The position numbers and the translations under genes are program-made. A stretch of 64,000 nucleotides of DNA from an uncultured Collinsella sp. Lineage in GTDB: Bacteria; Actinomycetota; Coriobacteriia; Coriobacteriales; Coriobacteriaceae. The stretch covers positions 41,318-105,317 of the forward strand of contig UQHQ01000005.1 in the NCBI GenBank assembly GCA_900540945.1. Direction: 5' to 3'. The notes below the pieces were generated by a model. The model was not told where the DNA came from and did no database searches. It saw only the letters and a list, made by a program, of their open reading frames with translations. Shown in pieces: positions 1 to 9,480 of the stretch. The first letter of the stretch is position 1, and each line of letters starts with the position of its first letter.

Positions 1-2595
1 GGCGGCCGTGTGTTCGCGCATCTCGCGACGCAGGTCCTCATCCGAAAGCGCCGAGATGCGCATCTGGGTATTGAGGCTCGCTCGGATATATTCGATATTG
101 ATAAGCCAGCCGCAGATAGCAATAACCGAGATGATCCAAATGACAAGCAGGATGATCTTGCCGTTATTGTCGATATCGAGAACCGTCGACAAGACAAAGA
201 GCAGGACCTGAACGCCCACCACGGCGGCAAAACCGCCCTTGATGTAGTACGGGTAGCGATGTTCAAAGGCGACCGCATGATCGAGCAGTTCGCGACGGTA
301 CGAATCGGAATCGAGCATGACGCGCATGGCCGTGCGCAGCGAGTAGCGCTGGCGCGGCAGGTCGTTGGACTCGCAAATCATCATACCGGTCGTGGAGAGC
401 TGTTTATCAAAGAGCAGGTTGAGGTTGAGCAGCAGCGGACGCAGCTGCAAGCCAATAAAGAGTGCGATGGCAAGGAACACGCCCAAGATGCACAGGTTGA
501 ACAGGTAGTTGAACGAGTACATGCCGCCGACCGTCTCGCGCAGCAGATTGATGCCGTAGGTAAAGGGCAGCAGCGGGTGCAGCCACTGGAAGAAGCCGGG
601 CATCATCTCGATGGGGTACATGCCCGACGAACCCGGGATCTGCACGATGACGAGAATGACGCCGATAGCCTTGCCGATATGCTTAAACGTGGTGGACAGC
701 GCATAGATGATATTGACGTAGGTGAACGAAATGGCGATGCCGCCCAGCACGAACAGCAGCGGGCTGACGCACTGCACGCCAATCACCAGATCGCCTACCG
801 TAACGATGATGGCCTGCAACGCGCCCAGGATCACCATGAGCAACCAGCGGCCAAAGTAGCCTTGGCGCGCCGTAAAGCTGCCAACACCTTCACGGTCGAC
901 CTCGAGCTTGTAAATGGCGATGAGCACATAGCCGCCCACCCAAAGCGCCAGATTGGTGTAGAAGGGAGCGATGCCCGAGCCAAAGCTCTTGACCGGATAG
1001 ATTGACTTGGACGTCAACTCAACCGGAGACGCCATGAAATCTGCCACGTCATTGACATCGACGCCCATCAGATCGGCCAGCTCGCCCATGGACTCGGAGG
1101 TCTGCAGCGCCGCGATGTCATTGGCGGCGGTTGCAAGCTTGTCCTGGACCTTGGCAAGCGAGGAATCGGTCTGGGACAGCGTGGTCTTGGCCTGGCCGAG
1201 CGTAGCGCTAAGCTGCGCCAACGTGCCGCGCGCATTTGCAAGTGTAGGTGTCATACCCGAGACGATACCGGTCAGGTCGCCCGAAACGGCAGCAAAAGAG
1301 TCGAGCGCGCTCGAGGCCTTCGGCAGCGCGTTTTGACCCAGGTCCGTCTGGGCCTGGCCAAGGTTGGTCGCACCGGTCTGAATTGCGTTATTGATAGCGT
1401 CGCTGGCACCCGAGACAGCCGCGGCGTCATTCGCCATGGCGCTCGACTGCGCAGACAGACCGTCCTTGATGCTCTGCAACTTCTCGTTCTGCTCACGGAG
1501 CGTATTGATGGTCGATACAATGCGCGCGTCAATTTCCTCGGAACCTGTCGACGTGTCATTGGCGAGAATCTCCAAGTGCCCGATAACGGCCTTATTGTGG
1601 TCGATCGTCGCTTGGAGAGACTCGAGCGAGTTGTCGATACGGGTGGTCGTAGATGTGACCGTGCCCGTCAGCTTGCCGATGGCAGCGTTCGCGGAGGCCG
1701 ACGTCTTGGTGAGCGCAAGGCTGCCTTCCGAGAGCGCCTTGGAGAGCGAGGCGATAGAGTTGCCCGCCGTGGTGCGAGCTTCACCCAGCAGGTCGTTGCC
1801 CTGAGAGATCGCTTGCGTCAGTGACGGCGCCTGACCCTGCATGCCGGCAAGTGCCGCATCAGCCGAGGCGATAGCGCCACTCGTCTTATCGATGGCGGCA
1901 TTCATGTCGCCAATCGAATCGCGCACCTCGCCCAAGGTATCGGATGCCTCGGAGACAGAACTTGCCAACGAATCCTGAGTCTGGGTTGCCTTGTCCTTTA
2001 AATCGACTCCGGCATCCTTGGCAATGCTGGCAACGGTCTCGCCCACCGTGGAGACAAATTCCGAGTTGATCTGCTCCTCGATGGTGCTTGCACCGGTGTC
2101 GGTAACCTTGGGCGCAATAGCGCTCTTCTTCTCATTGACGTAGTACGTAAGCTTGGGCTGATGGTAGTTACCGTCGAGCATCGAAACCAGGTTATCCGAG
2201 AAGTTCTTGGGGATTACGATGGCCGCATAGTACTCACCGCTCTCGACGCCCTCCTTGGCATCGGACGCCGAATCGACGAAGGTCCAGCCCAGCTGATCGT
2301 TCTCCTTGAGCTGATCGACAACCTGGTCGCCCGCGTTGAGCTCGCCCACCAAGTCGTTTTGGGTGCCCCGATCGTTGTTGGCGATGGCAATCTTGATACC
2401 CTGGGTGTTTCCGTACGGATCCCAGTTGGCCACGATGTTGTACCAGGCATACAGCGAGGGAATAACGCACACGCCAAGGGTAACCACCAAGGCGACGGGG
2501 CTCACAAGCAGTCGCTTAATGTCGCGCTTAAATATCGCAAAGGACACCTTTGCATTGGATAGTTTGCTGCCGAGACTCACGCTTGGACCATCCAT
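1..2595 (-). CDS. YhgE/Pip family membrane protein, 3' end cut off by the window
   Basis: Reading frame open from an ATG at 2595 to the window edge (865 codons, no stop). The N-terminus (FAIFKRDIKRLLVSPVAL, then a hydrophobic segment ending SLYAWYNI, then a soluble stretch with IAIANNDRGTQ) is the characteristic start of YhgE/Pip proteins: one N-terminal membrane helix, a long extracellular part and several C-terminal helices. The middle is alanine/serine/threonine-rich with heptad-like repeats, and hydrophobic segments lie in the part encoded near 500-960. Relatives include phage-infection protein Pip and the ESX-associated EsaA; the exact role is usually unknown. A GTG at 2580 is an alternative start; ATG 2595 has only a weak ribosome site. 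No neighbour shares its promoter. Confidence 0.85.
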   Translation of the reverse strand, partial: MDGPSVSLGSKLSNAKVSFAIFKRDIKRLLVSPVALVVTLGVCVIPSLYAWYNIVANWDPYGNTQGIKIAIANNDRGTQNDLVGELNAGDQVVDQLKENDQLGWTFVDSASDAKEGVESGEYYAAIVIPKNFSDNLVSMLDGNYHQPKLTYYVNEKKSAIAPKVTDTGASTIEEQINSEFVSTVGETVASIAKDAGVDLKDKATQTQDSLASSVSEASDTLGEVRDSIGDMNAAIDKTSGAIASADAALAGMQGQAPSLTQAISQGNDLLGEARTTAGNSIASLSKALSEGSLALTKTSASANAAIGKLTGTVTSTTTRIDNSLESLQATIDHNKAVIGHLEILANDTSTGSEEIDARIVSTINTLREQNEKLQSIKDGLSAQSSAMANDAAAVSGASDAINNAIQTGATNLGQAQTDLGQNALPKASSALDSFAAVSGDLTGIVSGMTPTLANARGTLAQLSATLGQAKTTLSQTDSSLAKVQDKLATAANDIAALQTSESMGELADLMGVDVNDVADFMASPVELTSKSIYPVKSFGSGIAPFYTNLALWVGGYVLIAIYKLEVDREGVGSFTARQGYFGRWLLMVILGALQAIIVTVGDLVIGVQCVSPLLFVLGGIAISFTYVNIIYALSTTFKHIGKAIGVILVIVQIPGSSGMYPIEMMPGFFQWLHPLLPFTYGINLLRETVGGMYSFNYLFNLCILGVFLAIALFIGLQLRPLLLNLNLLFDKQLSTTGMMICESNDLPRQRYSLRTAMRVMLDSDSYRRELLDHAVAFEHRYPYYIKGGFAAVVGVQVLLFVLSTVLDIDNNGKIILLVIWIISVIAICGWLINIEYIRASLNTQMRISALSDEDLRREMREHTAA

Positions 2596-2880
2596 CCTGT
2601 CGTTAAATCGAATCGTACTATCGACAACCATTGTACGTAGGCGCTTTAGCGTCTCAGAGCACAATGGTATTGAGTTTTGCGGGTAGCAATATACTACGAA
2701 GACAAATTAACGTACAGTTGTACAGTATCTTTAATTTCAGCATGTCACAAAACCACAACCCGCACAAATTAGCAATTCAAATAGCATCGGGGACGTTCTT
2801 AAACGACTAGTCAAACAAAAACGCCCCCAATGACTACTTAGGACCACGAAAGCGTCGCTGGTTGAGCATAAGTCAGCGAA
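2596..2880. other. AT-rich intergenic stretch upstream of the YhgE gene
   Basis: No credible gene. It is clearly more AT-rich than the flanking genes, so the YhgE promoter probably lies here. Around 2790 there is a GGGGACGTTCTT fragment that resembles half of the 57751 palindrome. From about 2881 the sequence passes into a structured repeat. Confidence 0.5.
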
Positions 2881-2976
2881 AACGCCCCTAAGCGAGCAAG
2901 GTGACGCGAAAGAGGAGGGAAGCGTACTTCGGTACGCGACCGACGATTGAACGTCAGATTGCCGCTTAGGGGCGTT
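2881..2976. repeat. Structured intergenic repeat, copy 1
   Basis: A 14-base perfect inverted repeat (2881-2894 with 2963-2976) encloses a smaller hairpin GCGTAC-TTCG-GTACGC at 2922-2937. The core CGAAAGAGGAG, the GCGTAC hairpin and ACGA-TGA recur at 54436-54480 between pheT and pheS, there enclosed by a different pair of complementary arms. The right-hand part continues into a segment shared with 57814-57886. Confidence 0.75.
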
Positions 2977-2990
2977 TGCAGCGTCGAGCT

Positions 2991-3018
2991 GTTACGCGGT
3001 TTGGTAAAACCGCGTAAC
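2991..3018 (-). terminator. Hairpin directly downstream of htpG
   Basis: A perfect 12-base stem (GTTACGCGGTTT with its complement, GGTA loop) starts 8 bases past the htpG stop. No T-run follows, so it may be a processing or stabilising hairpin or part of a repeat rather than a classical terminator. The same 28 bases occur just past the glmM stop at 57857-57884. Confidence 0.55.
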
Positions 3019-3025
3019 TACCTAA

Positions 3026-5050
3026 CTACATCAAGTTGCAGATAGCCGCCGCGAAGGCTACGGGGTCCTCGGGGAGGATGCCCTCGACCAGCAGAGCCTG
3101 GTCATAGAGCAGACCGGAGTACTGCTTGATCTTGTCGGTGTCGCCCGCCTTCTGGGCAGCGACAAGCTTGTCAAAGACCGGGTGCTTGGCGTTGAGCTCG
3201 AGCACGCGCTGGCTCTTGGGCATGCCGTCGGGCGCGCCCTCGGGTCCCTTCTGGAGCACCTTCTCCATCTCAAGCGAAAGCGGACCCTCGGTGGTGATGC
3301 AAGCGGGGGCATCGGTCAGGCGCGCGGAGACGGCAACCTTCTCGACCTTGTCACCGAGCGCCTCCTTCATAGCGCTGAAGAGGTCCTCGTTTTCCTTGGT
3401 GGCGTCCTCGGCCTCCTTCTTCTCGTCCTCGGTCGCCAGGTCAAGATCACCGGTCGCGACGTTCTTGAGCTCCAGATGACGATCCTCGACCTCGGGCTCG
3501 GCACCGTCGGCCACAGCCTTCTCGGCAGCCTCGCGGGCAGCATCGTCCTCGTAGATCTTGGGCATATCGGCGGCAACGTACTCACGCATAGCCTGGAACG
3601 TGAACTCATCCACATCCTGCGTCAGCAGCAGCACGTCATAGCCGCGGTCGAGCACGCCCTTTACCACGGGCATCTTGGCCAAGCGCTCACGCGAGTCGCC
3701 GGCGGCGTAGTAGATGGCCTTCTGATCCTCAGGCATGCCCTTGGCATACTCGGCCAGGGTAATCATCTTCTGTTCCTTGGCAGACCAGAACAGCAACAGG
3801 TCGGCGAGCTCATCGGCCTTCATGCCATAGCTCGAGTAGATGCCGTACTTAAGACCGCGGCCAAAGTTCTCAAAGAACTTCTCATAGGCCTCGCGGTCGT
3901 TGTCACGCATATCCTCAAGGTCGGCGGTAATCTTCTTTTCCACACGCTTGGCGATGGCCTTGAGCTGACGGTTCTGCTGCAGCGTCTCGCGCGAGATGTT
4001 GAGCGACACGTCGGCGGAATCCACGACGCCGCGGACAAAGTTGTAGTAGTCGGGCAGCAGGTCGTCGCACTTCTCCATGATCAGGACGTTGGAGCTGTAG
4101 AGCGCCAGACCCTTCTCGTAGTCCTTGCTGTACAGATCGAACGGCGCGCGTCCCGGCACAAACAGCAGGGCGTCATACTCGAGCGTGCCCTCGGCGTGGA
4201 AGCTGATGGTGCGCGCAGGATCGTCAAAGTCGTGGAACGTGGACTTGTAGAACTCGTCGTAGTCCTTCTGCTCGACATCGGAGCTGCGCTTCTTCCAGAT
4301 CGGTGTCATGGAATTGACGGTCTCGAGCTCCTGGTAGTCCTCGTACTCGGGCTTGTAATCGTCGCCGGCGTCCTCGGGCTTGGGTTTCTGGCGGCTCTTG
4401 GACACCATCATCTGGATCGGGTAGCGCACATAGTTACTGTACTGCTGAATCAGGCTCTTGAGACCCCACTCGGTCAGGAAGCGATCGTAGGTCTCGGCCT
4501 CGCCGTCGGCGTCGAGCTTCTCGTTCTCACGCAGCGTCAGGATGACATCGGTGCCGTGCTCGGCGCGCTCGCCATCTTCGATGGTGTAACCCTCAAGACC
4601 ATCAGACTCCCACACGTGAGCGGTGTCCTCGCCATAGGCGCGGCTGACGACCTTCACGTGGCTGGCGACCATAAAAGCCGAGTAGAAGCCCACGCCAAAC
4701 TGGCCGATGATGTCGACATCCGAACCCTGCTGCTCGGCGTTCTCGGTCTTAAACTCCTCGGAGCCGGAATGGGCGATGGTGCCCAGATTGCGCTCGAGCT
4801 CCTCGGCGGTCATGCCAATGCCGTTATCCGAGATGGTAATGGTGCGGGCGTCTTTATCAAAGGAGACGCGAATGGCCAGGTCGCCCTGGTCGATCTTGAC
4901 GCTCGGATCCTGCAGGCTCTTAAAGTTGAGCTTGTCGACGGCGTCGCTCGCGTTAGAGATAAGCTCGCGCAGGAAGATTTCCTTATTGGTGTAGATGGAG
5001 TTGATCATGAGGTCGAGCAGTTTTTTGCTCTCGGTCTTAAATTGACGCAT
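3026..5050 (-). CDS. htpG: Molecular chaperone HtpG (Hsp90)
   Basis: A 674-residue bacterial Hsp90, near the family length. The N-terminal GHKL ATPase domain shows ELISNASDA (29-37), DNGIGM (75-80) and GQFGVGFYS (116-124); the middle domain follows with SRETLQQNRQL, and an acidic C-terminal dimerisation part ends in NLM. Cytosolic dimer that clamps client proteins in an ATP-dependent cycle. The ATG at 5050 follows a GAAAGGA ribosome site. It stands alone between repeat-rich spacers; I saw no CIRCE or HspR-type operator upstream. An acidic, glutamate/alanine-rich insertion lies around residues 500-560. Confidence 0.97.
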   Translation of the reverse strand: MRQFKTESKKLLDLMINSIYTNKEIFLRELISNASDAVDKLNFKSLQDPSVKIDQGDLAIRVSFDKDARTITISDNGIGMTAEELERNLGTIAHSGSEEFKTENAEQQGSDVDIIGQFGVGFYSAFMVASHVKVVSRAYGEDTAHVWESDGLEGYTIEDGERAEHGTDVILTLRENEKLDADGEAETYDRFLTEWGLKSLIQQYSNYVRYPIQMMVSKSRQKPKPEDAGDDYKPEYEDYQELETVNSMTPIWKKRSSDVEQKDYDEFYKSTFHDFDDPARTISFHAEGTLEYDALLFVPGRAPFDLYSKDYEKGLALYSSNVLIMEKCDDLLPDYYNFVRGVVDSADVSLNISRETLQQNRQLKAIAKRVEKKITADLEDMRDNDREAYEKFFENFGRGLKYGIYSSYGMKADELADLLLFWSAKEQKMITLAEYAKGMPEDQKAIYYAAGDSRERLAKMPVVKGVLDRGYDVLLLTQDVDEFTFQAMREYVAADMPKIYEDDAAREAAEKAVADGAEPEVEDRHLELKNVATGDLDLATEDEKKEAEDATKENEDLFSAMKEALGDKVEKVAVSARLTDAPACITTEGPLSLEMEKVLQKGPEGAPDGMPKSQRVLELNAKHPVFDKLVAAQKAGDTDKIKQYSGLLYDQALLVEGILPEDPVAFAAAICNLM

Positions 5051-5212
5051 GTGCAGTCCTTTCGCGCTACCCCTGTCCGCAAAAACGGCCCGGTCGCCCG
5101 AGCCGCATCGCAGACCTGCTATGTTCAGACTTAGATTTTATAACCCATTAACGCGCATATATACATACGGAATCGAAAAACTGTATGTCCGAGCGCTCCA
5201 ATGCGTCAATTG

Positions 5213-5252
5213 CCAAGGAGTGTCCCCAACTGCCGGCAGAAAAGGAACGTCC
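5213..5252. repeat. Partial GGAACGTCCC-type palindromic repeat
   Basis: The spacer between the GNAT stop and htpG carries TGTCCCCAACTGCCGGCAG followed by AAAAGGAACGTCCC, the same words as in the complete palindrome at 57751-57798 but in a disordered arrangement, so it looks like a decayed copy. Confidence 0.45.
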
Positions 5253-5753
5253 CTATCTGCCATCTACGCGCTTGGCCATCCAGGCGTGGGGCTGGCCTTC
5301 GTCTTCGTAATCTACCGGGGCAATTTGCGTGTAGCCCGCCTTTACATAGAGCGGCAGCACGTATTCCTGCGCATGCAGCTTAATAAGCTTGGCGCCGGCA
5401 TCACGCGCGGCGGCATCACTGGCCTCGACAATCTTGCTCGCCAAACCGCGACGGCGCATGCTCGGCAGCACAGCCACGCGCCCCATAATGTAGGTCTCCC
5501 CCGCCGCAACGCCTTCATCCATGTCGCATGCCGGCAACACCGGGGCCTCTGCGTCAGCCACGCGCTCAAGCTCTTCGGGAAACACGCGCGAGCAACCGGC
5601 AAGCTCGCCGTCTACATAGAGCGTCACATGAATGCAGTTCGGATCCTCGTCGATAGCGTCGAACTCATTCTCGTAGCCCTGCTCGTCCATAAAAACGACG
5701 CGGCGCACCAACGCCGCGTCATCAAAGCATCCCGTCTTAAGTTGAATATCCAT
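5253..5753 (-). CDS. GNAT family N-acetyltransferase
   Basis: 166 residues from the ATG at 5753, chosen because GAAGGGG sits 8 bases upstream; an earlier ATG at 5771 has no comparable site. Motif A (YIMGRVAVLPSMRRRGLA followed by SKIVEASD) gives the acetyl-CoA pyrophosphate loop, and the C-terminal KLHAQEYVLPLYVKAGY is the usual strand/helix with a conserved Tyr, as in ElaA/YjcF-type GNATs. Substrate unknown. It lies 39 bases after the CpsB gene on the same strand and may be the last member of that operon. Confidence 0.88.
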   Translation of the reverse strand: MDIQLKTGCFDDAALVRRVVFMDEQGYENEFDAIDEDPNCIHVTLYVDGELAGCSRVFPEELERVADAEAPVLPACDMDEGVAAGETYIMGRVAVLPSMRRRGLASKIVEASDAAARDAGAKLIKLHAQEYVLPLYVKAGYTQIAPVDYEDEGQPHAWMAKRVDGR

Positions 5754-5792
5754 GGCTGCCCCTTCATTCAATGCGAACGTTAGGGACAGATT

Positions 5793-6443
5793 TTAGCGAA
5801 AATGAGCTCCGCGTACGCTAAACTTCGCGCGAGCCTTCGCCAGGCAGTCGTAATGACCCACGTTATGGGCATCGCTCGCGATGAAGCTGTACAGGTTCTG
5901 ATCGAACAGGCGCTGTGCCGGCTTTTTCTCGCGACCAAAGCGACCGCCGGCAATAAAGTCCGCCGAAGCCTGCAGCTTGCAGCCCATATCGACCAGGCGC
6001 TCCGCCACGCTTACATCCTTTTGAACCGCACGATAGCGCTCAGGATGAGCGATGATCACCTGGTAGCCACGACACTGCAAATCGTAAATCGTGTTCTCGT
6101 ACTCTCTAAACGCATACGCATCGGCATGCGTCGAAAGCTCAAGCAGAAACTCGTTGGTCCCATCGAAATGCAGGTATTCCGCGGCGTCGATGCCCAGCTC
6201 GACAAGCTTTCGGTGGTTGACCTCAAAGCCCATCTGAAGCGGAAAACCATCTGCGTTATCCCGCAATAGCTCAAAGGCATCCCACATCTTGTCGTAGTCA
6301 AAATAGGGATCTCGGCAGTGCGGGGTGCAGACAATTCTGGTTACGCCAGCCCGCTTGGCAGCCTCGAGCATCGCCAAGCTCTCATCGAGATCGGCGGCGC
6401 CGTCGTCTACACCCGGCAAGATATGGCAATGAATGTCACGCAT
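5793..6443 (-). CDS. cpsB: CpsB/CapC-type tyrosine-protein phosphatase (PHP family)
   Basis: 216 residues, slightly shorter than the usual 240-255. Metal-binding PHP motifs are visible: DIHCHILPGVDDGA at the N-terminus, TPHC near residue 40, E(V)NHR, HPER near 137, and SDAHN near the C-terminus. Manganese-dependent phosphatase that removes phosphate from the tyrosine tail of the partner kinase, tuning capsule or exopolysaccharide chain length. It follows the kinase gene by 17 bases in the order YveK-CpsD-CpsB, the standard set. Confidence 0.93.
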   Translation of the reverse strand: MRDIHCHILPGVDDGAADLDESLAMLEAAKRAGVTRIVCTPHCRDPYFDYDKMWDAFELLRDNADGFPLQMGFEVNHRKLVELGIDAAEYLHFDGTNEFLLELSTHADAYAFREYENTIYDLQCRGYQVIIAHPERYRAVQKDVSVAERLVDMGCKLQASADFIAGGRFGREKKPAQRLFDQNLYSFIASDAHNVGHYDCLAKARAKFSVRGAHFR

Positions 6444-6460
6444 AGGTCAGCCTTAATCAA

Positions 6461-7198
6461 CTAAACGTTTGCTCGGTTGGTGAAGATGCCCTTTTTGGAA
6501 GTCCCCTGATCGTCGGAGCCCTTCTTAACCTTCTTACCGTCCTTGGTGTAGTAGGAGTAGTAGTACTCGCTGGTCTCGGTCTCGCAGTAGTTCATGACGG
6601 TACCGATGAGCTTAACCTTCTCGGACTTCTTAAGCTGGCCGATAGCGTTGAGTGCCTCCTCGCGCTTGGTGAAGTCCTCGCGCACCACGAACAGCGTACC
6701 GTCGGTCAGGCTGGCAATCTCGGCAGCATCGATGAAGGTGCCGACCGGAGGAGCATCAAAGATGACGTACTGGAACTTGGCAGACAGCGCCTTGACCAGT
6801 TTGGCAAAGCGGTGAGAAACGATGATGTCGGCAGGATTGGGAATGTGCGGCTCGGCATCGAGGAAGTAGAAGTTCTTCTGACCCGTCTCGACAATTGCCT
6901 GGTCGATGGAGATCTGCTCGGAAAGGACCGCATAGAGTCCGCCGCGCGAACGAACGCCGAGCATATCGGAAAGGGACCTGCGGCGCATATCGGCCTCGAC
7001 CAGGAGCACGGACTTGCCGCTCGTGGCGATTGCCTGGGCAAGGTTAATGGAAACCGTAGACTTGCCCTCGTTGGGAATCGAGGAGGTAACGGTGATGGTG
7101 CGAATGGGGTCGTCCACGCTCGCAAAGCGGATGTTGGCCAGAAGGGTCTTGGCGGCATTCTGTACAACGAGCTTATCGGTGTTCTTTGCCTTAGCCAT
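6461..7198 (-). CDS. cpsD: CpsD/CapB family tyrosine-protein kinase
   Basis: 245 residues. BY-kinase motifs: Walker A IPNEGKST (41-48), Walker A' VLLVEADMR (64-72), Walker B YVIFDAPP (144-151), and a C-terminal tyrosine cluster at 212-217 (YYYSYY) for autophosphorylation. Soluble cytoplasmic kinase that needs the membrane activator encoded just upstream (7201-7857, 2-base gap). Together with the CpsB phosphatase it controls polysaccharide polymerisation or export. No glycosyltransferase or Wzx/Wzy gene lies nearby in the window. Confidence 0.95.
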   Translation of the reverse strand: MAKAKNTDKLVVQNAAKTLLANIRFASVDDPIRTITVTSSIPNEGKSTVSINLAQAIATSGKSVLLVEADMRRRSLSDMLGVRSRGGLYAVLSEQISIDQAIVETGQKNFYFLDAEPHIPNPADIIVSHRFAKLVKALSAKFQYVIFDAPPVGTFIDAAEIASLTDGTLFVVREDFTKREEALNAIGQLKKSEKVKLIGTVMNYCETETSEYYYSYYTKDGKKVKKGSDDQGTSKKGIFTNRANV

Positions 7199-7200
7199 GC

Positions 7201-7857
7201 CTATTTACCACCTTTCATAGCCGGAATTCGGCCAACAACGGGAATGCCCAGGAGCTCTTCTGCCTCTTCGGCACCGCGGATGCGGGTATTGAGCATGTCT
7301 GCCAAAACGACATAGGCAACTGCGATAAAGATACCGGCGAGGAACGCGACAGCAACGTACAGCGTGCGCTTGGGGCCGCTGGGGACTTCGGGAGTCTTAG
7401 CCTCGTCGATAACGTTGATGCTCTGGGCAGCGCCGACGTTCTGAGCGACCGTACTCACCGAGCTGGCCATGGCCTTTGCGACCTTAGCCGTCTCCTTGGC
7501 ATCGGTGCCGGTAACCGAAAGCGTAATGACACGCGTGGTGGTCTCGGAGGAAACAGACACCTTGTAGTCATCCAGGTCAGCAAGGCCCAACTCATTGGCA
7601 GCACCGCTCTTAACGCTATCGCTATCCAGCAGCGTGGCGATATCGTTGGAAAGCATCTGGCTCGCCGAGAGATCGTTGTAGCTCATCTGACCGCTATCGT
7701 CGGTCTTGGCGAGAATGTACATGCTCGTCGTCGCGGTGTAGGTGTTGTCCATCGCAACGAAGGACACGATGCCCATGGCGATCGCGCAGACCACCGGAAG
7801 GGTGATGACCAGCTTAAGGTGCTTTTTGAGCAGCTGGAACAGTTCGAGAAGGGTCAT
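7201..7857 (-). CDS. YveK/CapA-type Wzz-domain membrane activator of the BY-kinase
   Basis: 218 residues with two membrane helices (about 17-36 and 172-194) bounding an extracellular Wzz-type domain, a proline-containing stretch PEVPSGPKRTLY before the second helix, and a short cytoplasmic tail. This topology is that of Gram-positive CapA/CpsC/YveK, which switches on CpsD and sets chain length. First gene of the trio; a GAAAGG ribosome site precedes the ATG at 7857, and the 195-base spacer upstream must hold the promoter. Confidence 0.92.
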   Translation of the reverse strand: MTLLELFQLLKKHLKLVITLPVVCAIAMGIVSFVAMDNTYTATTSMYILAKTDDSGQMSYNDLSASQMLSNDIATLLDSDSVKSGAANELGLADLDDYKVSVSSETTTRVITLSVTGTDAKETAKVAKAMASSVSTVAQNVGAAQSINVIDEAKTPEVPSGPKRTLYVAVAFLAGIFIAVAYVVLADMLNTRIRGAEEAEELLGIPVVGRIPAMKGGK

Positions 7858-7992
7858 GCAGCTTGCCTTTCATTTCCCCAGTTCGGATTGACAAAACTGT
7901 CCGTATGTTATCGCATCTTTTTACCGAGGCCAAACTCTATACATAAGAAACAGGCTCTCCTGTAAAAATGTCGGAAGCAATCGTAAAATTGC

Positions 7993-8027
7993 ACAACAAC
8001 GCCGCACCCGAAAGTCAAATGCGGCGT
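7993..8027 (-). terminator. Likely terminator after the PhoR-like kinase gene
   Basis: An 8-base stem ACGCCGCA/TGCGGCGT with a 13-base loop, followed on the minus strand by TGTTGTGC. The T-run is broken, so efficiency is uncertain. It separates the sensor kinase gene from the exopolysaccharide trio. Confidence 0.5.
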
Positions 8028-8052
8028 CTACATCAATACCTATGTTGTATCG

Positions 8053-9477
8053 CTATGCGAATGGCTCGTCCTGCTGTATGGGAAACGTCACCGTAATGGT
8101 GGTTCCTACGCCCAACTCGCTCGACAGATCGAGCGTGGCGTGATGATACAGGGCCGCATGCTTGACAATGGCAAGCCCCAGACCGGTTCCGCCGCGCGCC
8201 TTGGACCTACTCTTGTCCACGCGATAGAACCGCTCAAATACCTTGCCCTGTTCTTCAGGCGCGATACCGATTCCCGTGTCGGCGACCGCGAGGAACGGAT
8301 GGCCTTCGTCGTTGGTGCCGCACTGCAGCGTAACCGTACCGCCGGGTCGATTGTAGCGGATGGCGTTGCTTGCCAGATTATAGATGAGCTCGTCAATCAA
8401 GCGCGACACGCCCTCGATGACCACAGGCTTGGTCTCATGACTTATCGTCACATTCGCCTGACGGGCGACCTGTTCAAGACGCTGCTCAACCGCGTAGATG
8501 GCACGCGAGAGCTCAATAGGCTCCGTGGACCCAATGGGCACCGCCTCGCCCTCAGTTGCACGCTCGGCCTCGTCCAAGTTAGACAGCGTAAGGATGTCGT
8601 TGACAAGCGCTGCCAAGCGGCCCGCCTCACGATAGATGCGACCGCCAAAGTTGCGCAGGTCGTCCTCGCCCTCGACCATGCCGTTTGCGATGAGCTCGGC
8701 ATAGCCCGAAATCGCCGTAAGCGGCGTCTTGAGCTCATGGGTGATATTCGCCGTGAACTCGCGGCGCATACGGTCGTTGTCCGCCAGCACCGCCATTTGA
8801 CGCTTGAGTTCCTGGCGCTGCGACTCGATACGCTCAAGCATGGGGACCATCTCGGCATAGGCGTGCTCATAGCTACGGCGTGGGTGGTCCAAATCCACCT
8901 CTTGCAACGGCGCGATGATGGCACGGGACTCGCGGCGCGCCATAAAAAACGAGAGTACCGCGCCCGCTGCTGCGATAAGCAGCATCGGCGCCACCATCGA
9001 CAGCAAAATCGCTGCAACGCCAGGCTGGGCCTGCGCCAAGCGGACAACCTGGCCGTTATCAAGGGCGACGGCGCGATACAGCATAATCTCGTCGAGCGTA
9101 GAGCTTGCGCGCTCCGCGGAACCCGAACCATTCTCAAAGGCTTCGATGACCTCGGGGCGATCGCCATGGTTGGGCAGTGTGGAAGGCGACGCCTCGTTGT
9201 CGTAGGCAACCGATCCATCCTTGTTAATCAGCGTGATGCGCAAGTCCTCGCGATCAAGGCTACGCAAGAACGGGATGGGCTCCTGCTGCTCGTCGAGGGC
9301 GGCAGCAATGAGCTCGGTTTCCTGCGCCAGATTGGCACTCGTGGCATCCGCCAAGGTGTTTTGCACAAAGAACGCACCCAGCACCGTAAACGCCACGATA
9401 ACCGCCATGGCGCAGACAAAGATCGTCACAAAAACGCGGTGCGACAGCGTATGTTTTCCCTGGGGGGCGAAGACCAC
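8053..9477 (-). CDS. Sensor histidine kinase, PhoR/SenX3-like
   Basis: 474 residues. Two membrane helices (about 15-36 and 156-178) enclose an extracellular sensor region of roughly 120 residues, then a linker, H-box FTANITHELKTPLTAISG with His247, N-box (NLASNAIRY), G1 DTGIGIAP and G2 GGTGLGLAIVKH. Starts with GTG at 9477, 3 bases after the response-regulator stop and preceded by GGAGGAG. It shares an operon with that regulator and pstB, so phosphate limitation is the likely cue; this is inference from context. Confidence 0.93.
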   Translation of the reverse strand: MVFAPQGKHTLSHRVFVTIFVCAMAVIVAFTVLGAFFVQNTLADATSANLAQETELIAAALDEQQEPIPFLRSLDREDLRITLINKDGSVAYDNEASPSTLPNHGDRPEVIEAFENGSGSAERASSTLDEIMLYRAVALDNGQVVRLAQAQPGVAAILLSMVAPMLLIAAAGAVLSFFMARRESRAIIAPLQEVDLDHPRRSYEHAYAEMVPMLERIESQRQELKRQMAVLADNDRMRREFTANITHELKTPLTAISGYAELIANGMVEGEDDLRNFGGRIYREAGRLAALVNDILTLSNLDEAERATEGEAVPIGSTEPIELSRAIYAVEQRLEQVARQANVTISHETKPVVIEGVSRLIDELIYNLASNAIRYNRPGGTVTLQCGTNDEGHPFLAVADTGIGIAPEEQGKVFERFYRVDKSRSKARGGTGLGLAIVKHAALYHHATLDLSSELGVGTTITVTFPIQQDEPFA

Positions 9478-9480
9478 GGG

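Noticed and set aside
3182..5134. 650-residue open frame opposite htpG on plus
   Set aside because: It mirrors htpG codon for codon, has a low-complexity Leu/Val/Gly composition and no ribosome site; the HtpG frame is unmistakable.
5051..5252. CIRCE or HspR-type heat-shock operator before htpG
   Set aside because: No TTAGCACTC-type or CTTGAGT-type inverted repeat is present.
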